Positions 26,186 to 32,406 of a DNA stretch of 64,000 nucleotides are shown one piece after another; position 1 is the stretch's first letter; each line of letters opens with the position of its first letter. The stretch comes from Cellulomonas timonensis (lineage in GTDB: Bacteria > Actinomycetota > Actinomycetes > Actinomycetales > Cellulomonadaceae): NCBI RefSeq assembly GCF_900046455.1, contig NZ_FCOT01000011.1, forward strand, positions 62,001 to 126,000, given 5' to 3'. A program made the translations under genes and the position numbers. The notes below the pieces were generated by a model. It saw only the letters and a program-made list of their open reading frames with translations. It made no database searches and was not told the DNA's origin.

Positions 26186-26575
26186 TCACGCGGGCAGCGG
26201 CCGGAGCCAGCCTCTGAGCGTCTCGGCGAGCTTCGCGACATCGTCGAGCTCCCCGGCGGCGATGCTCAGCACCAGGTCGATCGCCTCGGCATGGGGCGCC
26301 TCGATGAGGCGCCCGTTCATCTCGTAGAAGACTGCCGTCGACACCCAGCCGAGCCGCTTGTTGCCATCGACCAGCCCGTGGTTGTGCACGACCGAGAGCA
26401 GCAGGGCGGCCGCCTTCTCGTCGAGAGTCGCGTACGCGTCCTCTCCGAACACTGTGGCCCGGGGGCGCGCGAGCGCCGACTCCAGGAGCCCGTAGTCCCG
26501 CACCTCGGGGTCGTGCCCGAGGATCGCCGCCCCGAAGAGCAGGAGATCCTGCAGCTCGAGGTAGGTCGGGATCAC
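26186..26575 (-). CDS. Doc-type (Fic fold) toxin
   Basis: 129 aa death-on-curing family protein. The Fic/Doc core motif reads HNHGLVDGNKRLGWVS with catalytic His and the Asn-Lys-Arg anion site, close to HxFxDxNKR. The N-terminal EVRDYGLLESALARPRATVFG segment is typical for Doc. Doc phosphorylates EF-Tu and halts translation. The GTG start overlaps the stop of the antitoxin gene (GTGA), the usual antitoxin-first order. Confidence 0.92.
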   Translation of the reverse strand: MIPTYLELQDLLLFGAAILGHDPEVRDYGLLESALARPRATVFGEDAYATLDEKAAALLLSVVHNHGLVDGNKRLGWVSTAVFYEMNGRLIEAPHAEAIDLVLSIAAGELDDVAKLAETLRGWLRPLPA

Positions 26576-26766
26576 GCGAGGGCGTCCAGGATCGCCTTGT
26601 CGCGCTCGAGCACCCGCGCGAGGGCGGCGTCACGACGTCGGTCCCGGTCGGACGTGTACCGCTCGACCGCCTCGACGATCACCGCGTGCTCGGAACGGTG
26701 CTCCCGGGCAGCGGTCTCCTTGACGCGCGCCTGGAGCTCGGGCGAGAGACGGAGCGTGGTAGCCAT
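26572..26766 (-). CDS. Ribbon-helix-helix antitoxin for the Doc toxin
   Basis: 64 aa from ATG 26766 (an in-frame GTG at 26772 adds two residues). ATTLRLSPELQARVKETAAREHRSEHAVIVEAVERY is a CopG/MetJ-type ribbon-helix-helix, and the charged C-terminal tail (ALARVLERDKAILDALA) would wrap the toxin. It is followed by the Doc gene with a four-base overlap. Three alternating copies of GGTAGC at its 5' end are likely operator half-sites for autoregulation. Confidence 0.88.
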   Translation of the reverse strand: MATTLRLSPELQARVKETAAREHRSEHAVIVEAVERYTSDRDRRRDAALARVLERDKAILDALA

Positions 26767-26800
26767 CCCCACATGCTACCGACCGACATCACGCGGTAGC
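26758..26800. promoter_or_regulatory. Half-site array at the toxin-antitoxin promoter
   Basis: The hexamer GGTAGC occurs at 26758-26763 and 26795-26800 and as its complement GCTACC at 26775-26780. The copies alternate in direction with starts 17 and 20 bases apart and span the antitoxin start. This is the type of array that ribbon-helix-helix antitoxins bind cooperatively. Confidence 0.55.
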
Positions 26801-26872
26801 ACACACGGAGGGTCACGCACGCGAGGACCCATGTCCCGCCGGGCGCTCAGGCCCCGCCGCTACCGTCGAGCC

Positions 26873-27667
26873 GTGCCCACCATCGATCGCGCCCGCCCTG
26901 CGCCCCGATCCCGCCGCCGGTCGCCGGGATGGGTCCCGAACCAGCACGGCGCGTGGGCGATGCTGCTCGTGCCGTTCGTCGTGGGCGCCCTGCACTCTGG
27001 CATCGCGTGGCGGCAGCTCCCGCTGCTGGGGGTGTGGCTCGTCGGGTACTTCGCGTTCTTCGCGGCAGGGCTGTGGCTGAAGTCCCGGCGCAAGGCCCGC
27101 TACCTGCCGCCTGTGCGCGCCTACGGCATCGCGACTGCGGCGCTCGGCCTGCTGGTGGTGGCGGTCGCGCCCGAGCTGCTGCGCTGGGTCCCGGTGTACG
27201 CGCCGCTGATGGCGGTCAGCCTGTGGTGCTCCTGGCGGCGCCAGGACCGCTCGTACCTGAACGACGGCGTCACGATCGTCGCGGCCTGCCTGATGACCGT
27301 CGTCGCGGCGGGCGTCGGCGCCAACGCGGGAGGCAGTGACGCGTGGCTGCCGGGGGCCGATCAGCCGGGGATCTGGCTGCTCACCGCGCTGCTGCTCGCG
27401 TACTTCGGCGGGACGGTGCTGTACGTGAAGTCGCTGATCCGCGAGCGCGGCAACCGGGCCGTCTACGCCGCGTCCGTCGGGTATCACGCGCTGGCCACCG
27501 TGGCGGCGGCTGTCGCGCAGCCGTGGCTCGGCCTGGTGTTCGCGCTGTTCACCGTCCGGGCGGCGCTGGTGCCGCGGCTGTGGCCCGGCGTCACGGCCCG
27601 ATGGATCGGCATCGGCGAGGTCGTCGCCAGCCTCGTCCTGACGACGGCGTTGCTGGCGCTCGTCTGA
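26873..27667 (+). CDS. YwiC-like membrane protein
   Basis: 264 aa with about eight hydrophobic helices. The N-terminal PGWVPNQHGAWAMLLVPF is the hallmark of the YwiC family, and a LWLKSRRKARYL cytoplasmic loop follows the second helix. The GTG at 26873 is preferred because TACCGT at 26861-26866 forms a -10 box six bases upstream, as in leaderless genes here; an ATG at 26831 would add 14 Arg-rich residues. The function of YwiC proteins is not established, although B. subtilis ywiC lies near nitrate/anaerobic genes. Confidence 0.85.
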   Translation: MPTIDRARPAPRSRRRSPGWVPNQHGAWAMLLVPFVVGALHSGIAWRQLPLLGVWLVGYFAFFAAGLWLKSRRKARYLPPVRAYGIATAALGLLVVAVAPELLRWVPVYAPLMAVSLWCSWRRQDRSYLNDGVTIVAACLMTVVAAGVGANAGGSDAWLPGADQPGIWLLTALLLAYFGGTVLYVKSLIRERGNRAVYAASVGYHALATVAAAVAQPWLGLVFALFTVRAALVPRLWPGVTARWIGIGEVVASLVLTTALLALV

Positions 27668-27722
27668 CCGCTGGACCGCCCGACGCCGCCACCGAGAGTG
27701 CCGCCGATCGCAGCCCGTCTTC

Positions 27723-28445
27723 TCAGGGAGTCGGGCTCATGCTCGCCGGCGTGCCGCCCGGAGAGATCGGCAGGGCCTCCCCCGCGAGGAGCTTCTCTCC
27801 GCCGGCCACCTTGGCCTCCCACGGCTCGTTGTCCCACAACGCGGCGAGCACCTCCGCGTCCTCATATCCGTAGCCCGCGTCGGAGAAGGCGTTGGCCGCC
27901 TGGACCTCAGGCTCGAGGGGCACGGGATCCTGCATGGGCGGCGGCACGATCTCACCGTCCAGGACCTTCTGGCCGATCAGCGCCTTGGTCTCGGTGACGT
28001 CTGTGCCCCAGAGCTCGCCGATCTGCTCGGCGTCGGTGAAGGTGTAGCCCGCCCCCGCGAAGGCCTCCCACTGCGCCCGGCTGAACCCGTCGGGCATGGG
28101 CGACCAGTTGACCCCGACCGCCTGCACGGCGTTCTCGACCACCCGCGCGACGTTCGAGTAGGGATCGGCGGCGGCCGCGGCGCCCGCGCCCACCACGGCC
28201 AGCGTCGAGGTCACGACGCCCGCGACGACGATCTTGGCGCCGCGACGAGCGGTGTCGCCGGTGGGCCGGGTGGTGGCGAGCCGGTCCTCGATGCGCGCGG
28301 CCACAACAGCGGCATCGGGTGCCGCGACCTCGCGTGAGCGCAGGGCCCGGTCGATCCGATCCATCAAGTCGGCGTCCGGTCCGAGTGGGCTCTGGGGGAC
28401 GTCACCGTCGTCTGAGCCATCGATGGCTCGCAGGTGGGTGCTCAT
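27723..28445 (-). CDS. Membrane repeat protein B, probable anti-sigma factor
   Basis: 240 aa. Residues 1-70 are acidic, cytoplasmic and helix-rich; residues ~71-92 form one membrane helix; the outer part carries two ~45-residue repeats (~123-168 and ~181-223). Each repeat follows the pattern A-F-x-x-A-G-Y-x(3)-D-A, L-W, E-x-K, K-x-L-x-G-E. The ATG overlaps the sigma gene stop by four bases, and a short cytoplasmic domain plus one helix is the usual plan of an anti-sigma factor, so it probably holds the ECF sigma factor inactive. The repeats match those of the protein at 30210-30803. No named family was recognised. Confidence 0.72.
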   Translation of the reverse strand: MSTHLRAIDGSDDGDVPQSPLGPDADLMDRIDRALRSREVAAPDAAVVAARIEDRLATTRPTGDTARRGAKIVVAGVVTSTLAVVGAGAAAAADPYSNVARVVENAVQAVGVNWSPMPDGFSRAQWEAFAGAGYTFTDAEQIGELWGTDVTETKALIGQKVLDGEIVPPPMQDPVPLEPEVQAANAFSDAGYGYEDAEVLAALWDNEPWEAKVAGGEKLLAGEALPISPGGTPASMSPTP

Positions 28446-29065
28446 GGCTGCTCCGTGGTGGTCGAGTGATCGGTGGCGCGCAGGGTGGCCAACGCCCGGG
28501 AGGCGTGCGAGCGGACGGTGGCGGCGGAGGTGCCCAGGACCCTGGCGATCTCCAGGTCGGCGAGGCCCTCGTAGAAGCGGAGCACGAGCACTGCGCGCTG
28601 GCGCGGGGGCAGCGCGGCCAGGCGCCTCCACATCGCGTCGTCCTCAACCACGCGCCGGGCGTGATCCTGCGCCGGGTCGGCGTGGGCTGCGAGGACGTCG
28701 TCGGCCGCGACGTGAATGGTGCGCACGTGCCAGCGGCGACGCCAGGACAGATGCTCGTTGGTGACCATCCGTCGCAGGTACAGGTCGGGGCGGTCCATCA
28801 TCGCGATGCGGTTCCACCGGACGTGGGCGCGCAGCAGCACCTCCTGCACCAGGTCGGCGGCGGTGTGGCCGTCTCCGGTGAGCACCGTGGCGTAACGGAG
28901 CAGCCCAGGGAGGTGGGCGTGCACCACGTCGTCGAGCCGCTGTCCGGAGCTCGCCGCGCCATGTCCGTCGTCACCCTCGACGGGCTCCTCCCGCATGGAC
29001 CGCCACGGCAGCACACGGGGGATCGCCGCACTGTCTGGCCGGGCCGATTGAGTCCACGTGCTCAT
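28442..29065 (-). CDS. SigE-family ECF RNA polymerase sigma factor
   Basis: 207 aa group IV sigma factor. Region 2 is LLRYATVLTGDGHTAADLVQ followed by the RPDLYLRRMVTNEHLSWRRR -10 recognition helix; region 4 is LPPRQRAVLVLRFYEGL with the helix-turn-helix DLEIARVLGTSAATVRSHASRA. This matches the SigE (TIGR02983-like) subgroup of actinobacterial ECF factors. The ATG at 29065 overlaps the amidoligase stop (ATGA), and its own stop overlaps the repeat protein B start. It probably controls a small regulon that includes this cluster; that is inference. Confidence 0.9.
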   Translation of the reverse strand: MSTWTQSARPDSAAIPRVLPWRSMREEPVEGDDGHGAASSGQRLDDVVHAHLPGLLRYATVLTGDGHTAADLVQEVLLRAHVRWNRIAMMDRPDLYLRRMVTNEHLSWRRRWHVRTIHVAADDVLAAHADPAQDHARRVVEDDAMWRRLAALPPRQRAVLVLRFYEGLADLEIARVLGTSAATVRSHASRALATLRATDHSTTTEQP

Positions 29066-30150
29066 CGGCGCACCCCCAGAAGGTCGTCGAGCGCGCCCTG
29101 CGGGTCGCGCGCTGCCGAGCGGTCCGGGCGCGGGATCGGGCGGGGGTCGAGGCACCGGGTCAGCAGCGCCTCCACCAGGGCCGCGCGCCGCACGATGGAG
29201 TGGCCGTCCAGGTCACCGGGCAGGATGCGCACCTCCAGGGTGTCGCGCACTGGCCGGTCGGTCAGCAGCTGCTTGAGGTTCACGTCGGCGAACTTGGTCA
29301 CGCCCGCCCCCTGCGCCGCGTCCCGCATGAGAGCCCACGCGCTGCGATCGCCCGCCTCCTGCCACGGGAGCTCGACCAGGTCCACCAGCTCCTGCGTCAG
29401 CGGCGCCACCCGGCGGCAGTCGGGGTTCGCGCCAAGCGCCGTCCACAGCTCTTCGCGCCAGTGGCCGAACAGGCGCACCACGTTGGCGAACGACTCCGGG
29501 CGCCGGAAGGGCGCGCCGTCCACATGCAGGTGCACCGCGGCCTCGCGCGGGACGGTGAAGCCGAGCTCGCGCGCGGGGCCGAGCAGCCGCTCCAGCGACA
29601 AGGCGTGGTGGGACTCGAGCGGTGGCGTGACGATCTCGCAGGGGCGCTCGCGCCCTGGCGGCAGGGTCATGGCCACCGCCACGGTGGCGCCGGCGGAGTC
29701 GTTCACGCGGGCCGCCCCGGGGAGCCCGTCCACGCGGGCGCCGAACAGCTCGGCCAGCGGTTCGAGCACTGTGGCCAGCGGCGCGTATGGGTCGGTGTGC
29801 CGCTCGATCAAGCGCAGCAGACGCCCCTCGTCGCACAGGATGCGGTACCAGTCCCGACGCCCGGGCGCCCCCGGATGCCCGGGCGTCGGAACGAGGTCCC
29901 GCTGGATGGTGATGTCGTCCACCAGGCGCGCGACCGGGCCGCCGCGCTCGTCGACCACGTCGAACGCCGGGGACAGGTGCCGGAACACCCCCACGCCCGG
30001 CACCGCTGACGGCTCGCTGTCGACGTGGAAGGACCGCCGCACCCGCCCAGCGCACCGCGCCGCGAGCTCATCCGCCAACGTCTGCCGGTCGGCCCCGGCG
30101 GGCGCCAGCAGCTCGATCTCGAAGCCTGTGCGCAACAGCAGTTCTTCCAC
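29062..30150 (-). CDS. Amidoligase-superfamily enzyme (COOH-NH2 ligase)
   Basis: 362 aa protein resembling Amidoligase_2, the glutamine synthetase/GCS-like fold that joins a carboxyl to an amino group with ATP. Matching signatures are TGFEIELLAP with Glu11 and Glu13, FHVDSEPSAVPG, CEIVTPPLES with Glu162, VHLHVDG with His197 and His199, KFADVNLKQLL with Lys276 and Asn281, and LEVRILPG with Glu306 and Arg308. The GTG at 30150 has GGAG upstream at a long spacing. It is coupled to the sigma gene and lies 59 bases after repeat protein A. The substrate is unknown; modification of the repeat proteins or a peptide is a hypothesis. Confidence 0.78.
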   Translation of the reverse strand: MEELLLRTGFEIELLAPAGADRQTLADELAARCAGRVRRSFHVDSEPSAVPGVGVFRHLSPAFDVVDERGGPVARLVDDITIQRDLVPTPGHPGAPGRRDWYRILCDEGRLLRLIERHTDPYAPLATVLEPLAELFGARVDGLPGAARVNDSAGATVAVAMTLPPGRERPCEIVTPPLESHHALSLERLLGPARELGFTVPREAAVHLHVDGAPFRRPESFANVVRLFGHWREELWTALGANPDCRRVAPLTQELVDLVELPWQEAGDRSAWALMRDAAQGAGVTKFADVNLKQLLTDRPVRDTLEVRILPGDLDGHSIVRRAALVEALLTRCLDPRPIPRPDRSAARDPQGALDDLLGVRR

Positions 30151-30209
30151 GTCGATGTCATCTCCTCGCGAGCAGTTCAGGGGCGCCGGGGTGGGTCAGG
30201 AGGTTGCGG

Positions 30210-30803
30210 TCACTCCGCGACGCCCGGCTGCCCGCTGGGCGGCACGGGCAGGGTCTCGCCCGCGAGGAGCTTCTCGCCCGCGGCGACCTTGGCCTCGTAG
30301 GTGTCCTCCGAGCTCCACAGCGCGGCGAGCTCCTCAGCGTCCTCGTAGGTGTAGCCGGCATCCCAGAACGCGGCGGCCGCTGTGGTCGCCGGGTCCTCGA
30401 CCTCGGGGGTCGGGGCGCCCAGCTCCGCCTGCTTGCCGTCCAGGATCAACTGGCCCGCCCGGGCCTTGACCTCGAACGTGTCCTCGAGCTGCCACAGGTC
30501 GCCGAGCCTCGCGAGGTCCGTCGTGGAGTAGCCCGCGGCCCAGAACGCGTCGGCGGCCGCGGAGCGGTCGTCCTCGAGAGTCGAGGCTGCCGCGATGTCC
30601 TGCTCGCCGGCGACCTCCTCGCTGATGACCGTCTCGCCGCCAGGCTGGGCGCCGCCGCCCGAGTTCAGCCCGGCGGCCATCGCGACGCCGCCTCCGGCGA
30701 GCGACAGGCCAGCGGCGACGACACCAACGGTCATCCAGCGGCGGCGCGGGCGGGCCTCGCCCTCGGCAAGGGCGGGCGTCGGGGTCGTGGTGGTGTCGTT
30801 CAT
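30210..30803 (-). CDS. Exported or membrane-anchored repeat protein A
   Basis: 197 aa. Residues 20-46 (RRRWMTVGVVAAGLSLAGGG, then AMAAG) form a signal peptide or anchor. Two ~45-residue repeats follow (~84-128 and ~141-184) with the same A-F-x-x-A-G-Y, L-W, E-x-K and K-L-L-A-G-E positions as repeat protein B; the last repeats are nearly identical (KLLAGETLP against KLLAGEALP) and the DNA is alike too. GGAGG lies five bases before the ATG. It is first in the minus-strand cluster with the amidoligase and sigma factor. No function is known. Confidence 0.72.
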   Translation of the reverse strand: MNDTTTTPTPALAEGEARPRRRWMTVGVVAAGLSLAGGGVAMAAGLNSGGGAQPGGETVISEEVAGEQDIAAASTLEDDRSAAADAFWAAGYSTTDLARLGDLWQLEDTFEVKARAGQLILDGKQAELGAPTPEVEDPATTAAAAFWDAGYTYEDAEELAALWSSEDTYEAKVAAGEKLLAGETLPVPPSGQPGVAE

Positions 30804-30952
30804 CGATCCTCCAGGTGTGTCGCGAACGTGCTGACCCTCTGAAGACGCGGCTCGACGCCCAGGTGTGCAGTCCTCTTCGCACGTCTTGCGATCGGCCAAT
30901 GTACGAGGCTCGCATCCCGCGAGGTGGGGCGATCCGGGCATAGCGTCTCGGC

Positions 30953-31807
30953 ATGGCCACGTCGATCGGGTCCGCGCACGACATCCGGCTGCGCGACGGG
31001 CGGACCCTGCGCGCCTATGACGCGGCGTCTGGCCACCCCGATCACTCCGACCGCGTGACAGTGGTCTGGCACCACGGCTCACCACAGAGCGGCGAGCTGC
31101 TCGGGCCGCTCGTGACCACGGCGGCAACCCTCGGCGTCCGGCTCGTGTCCTACGCCCGCCCCGGGTACGGCGGGTCCACCCCCGCTCCAGGCCGGGACGT
31201 CGCCGCGGCGGCCGATGACGTGGCACAGCTCGCCGACGCGCTCGGCGTCGAGCGGTTCGCGGTGATGGGCGCCTCGGGTGGCGGCCCGCATGCGCTGGCC
31301 TGTGCGGCGCTGCTGCCGGAGCGGGTCACCGCCGTCGCCTGCCTCGCCGCCATCGCCCCGCCGACCGGGGGCGAGGCCTGGTACGCAGGGATGGCGAGCC
31401 CGGAGGGCCTCCGGGCGGCCGCCGCTGGAGGCCGGGAGGCCCGCGCGCGGCATGCGGAGGATGCGGAGTTCGACCCGGCGTCCTTCACCGACGCCGACTG
31501 GGCCGCACTAGCCGGGGAGTGGGCGGCACTGGGTGACGACGCCGCGCATGCCGGCCAGGCATGGCCGGGCGGCCTGGTGGACGACGACGTGGCGTTCGCG
31601 CGGCCCTGGGGGTTCGACGCGGCGCAGGTCCGTGCGCCCGTGCTCCTGGTGCAGGGCGGCCGGGACCGCGTGGTCCCCACCCGGCACGTCGACCTCCTCG
31701 CGGCCGCGCTGCCCGCTGCCGAGGTCTGGCGGCGGCCCGACGACGGCCACATCTCGGTGCTCGGCGCCTGCCCGGACGCCATGGCCTGGCTCGTGGCGCG
31801 GACCTGA
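30953..31807 (+). CDS. Alpha/beta-fold hydrolase
   Basis: 284 aa. The oxyanion region is WHHGSPQSGE, the nucleophile elbow GASGGGPHA (Ser of G-A-S-G-G), the acid lies near VQGGRDRVVP and the catalytic His in DDGHISVL, a complete triad. TAGCGT (30941-30946) is six bases before the ATG, indicating a leaderless transcript. Related proteins include esterases, epoxide hydrolases and non-heme peroxidases, and the substrate cannot be chosen. It is divergent from repeat protein A. Confidence 0.88.
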   Translation: MATSIGSAHDIRLRDGRTLRAYDAASGHPDHSDRVTVVWHHGSPQSGELLGPLVTTAATLGVRLVSYARPGYGGSTPAPGRDVAAAADDVAQLADALGVERFAVMGASGGGPHALACAALLPERVTAVACLAAIAPPTGGEAWYAGMASPEGLRAAAAGGREARARHAEDAEFDPASFTDADWAALAGEWAALGDDAAHAGQAWPGGLVDDDVAFARPWGFDAAQVRAPVLLVQGGRDRVVPTRHVDLLAAALPAAEVWRRPDDGHISVLGACPDAMAWLVART

Positions 31808-31935
31808 CACCGGCGGCGCATTCATGGGCCGAATATGTTCTGCATCAACCGAGGCGATATTCATCCCCTGACTTTTCCATCCGTTGACGAATGGCCGCGC
31901 ATTTCCGTCGGCGCTCCCGGCGCAGACAGCACAAT

Positions 31936-31963
31936 GCCCAGCAGTCTTCGCGGACTGCTGGGC
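31936..31963 (-). terminator. Strong hairpin after the 51-aa gene
   Basis: An 11-bp perfect stem (GCCCAGCAGTC with GACTGCTGGGC) and a six-base loop, followed on the minus strand by ATTGT. A smaller hairpin, GGGCCG/CGGCCC, lies between it and the stop codon (31980-31996). It would end the small gene on the minus strand and might also serve the plus-strand hydrolase. Confidence 0.65.
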
Positions 31964-32002
31964 AGAGGTGGTCTCGTTCGGGCCGCCAGACGGCCCCGCG
32001 CA

Positions 32003-32158
32003 TCAGCGCACCAGCGGCGTCATCCCTGAGAGGGCGATCAGATGGGCCATGTCGCGGCGTTGCGCGGCGGTGAGAGCCCGGCTCGAAGGGACGGATGGAC
32101 GGCGGCGTGCGCGGCGGACAGGGGTGGCGTCCGACTTTCGCGAGGTGAGGGTGTTCAC
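32003..32158 (-). CDS. Small basic protein, 51 aa, unknown
   Basis: A short gene that a length cut-off easily misses. It starts at GTG 32158 with TATTGT (32171-32166) seven bases upstream, the leaderless arrangement seen elsewhere in the window, and ends at TGA 32003-32005, just before two hairpins. The peptide begins MNTLTSRKSD, has an Arg-rich middle (VRRARRRPSVPSSRAL) and ends with TAAQRRDMAHLIALSG and MTPLVR, which could form an amphipathic helix. An inverted repeat upstream (32211-32234) may regulate it. It occupies a ~600-base gap between the hydrolase and hrpA; a longer overlapping frame (31845-32231) lacks such signals. Function unknown. Confidence 0.62.
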   Translation of the reverse strand: MNTLTSRKSDATPVRRARRRPSVPSSRALTAAQRRDMAHLIALSGMTPLVR

Positions 32159-32165
32159 GCTCCGA

Positions 32166-32171
32166 ACAATA
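32166..32171 (-). promoter_or_regulatory. -10 box of the leaderless 51-aa gene
   Basis: TATTGT on the minus strand, seven bases before the GTG. No good -35 box is seen 16-18 bases upstream, so an activator or another sigma factor may be needed. Confidence 0.55.
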
Positions 32172-32210
32172 CTGATTCCCCACCCTGCCGGCGATTGTAT
32201 TTCTTCTTCC

Positions 32211-32234
32211 CGAATGTGTTCTCGGGCACATTCG
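32211..32234. promoter_or_regulatory. Perfect inverted repeat upstream of the 51-aa gene
   Basis: CGAATGTG and CACATTCG are separated by eight bases. The site lies 40-63 bases upstream of the -10 box, where an activator would bind; it could instead form an RNA hairpin in a transcript toward hrpA. A nested CCCGA/TCGGG pair offers an alternative fold. Confidence 0.45.
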
Positions 32235-32406
32235 CTACGGGCGCCGGTGGCGCATGGGCGGCGCGGCCCCCGACCAATGACAGTCCCGCACCGGGCTGCG
32301 CGTGGCCCAGCTCGCCGTGAGGCCCGCGCACGCGAACCCCGTCACGGGCACGCGCCGGAGATATGTGGGCGACGGCCCGCAGGTTCACCTGGGAGAATGG
32401 GTCGTC

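Noticed and set aside
31845-32231. 128-codon minus-strand frame overlapping the 51-aa gene
   Set aside because: Its composition looks random, it spans both hairpins and the upstream palindrome, and it lacks a start signal; the 51-codon frame fits the promoter and terminator better.
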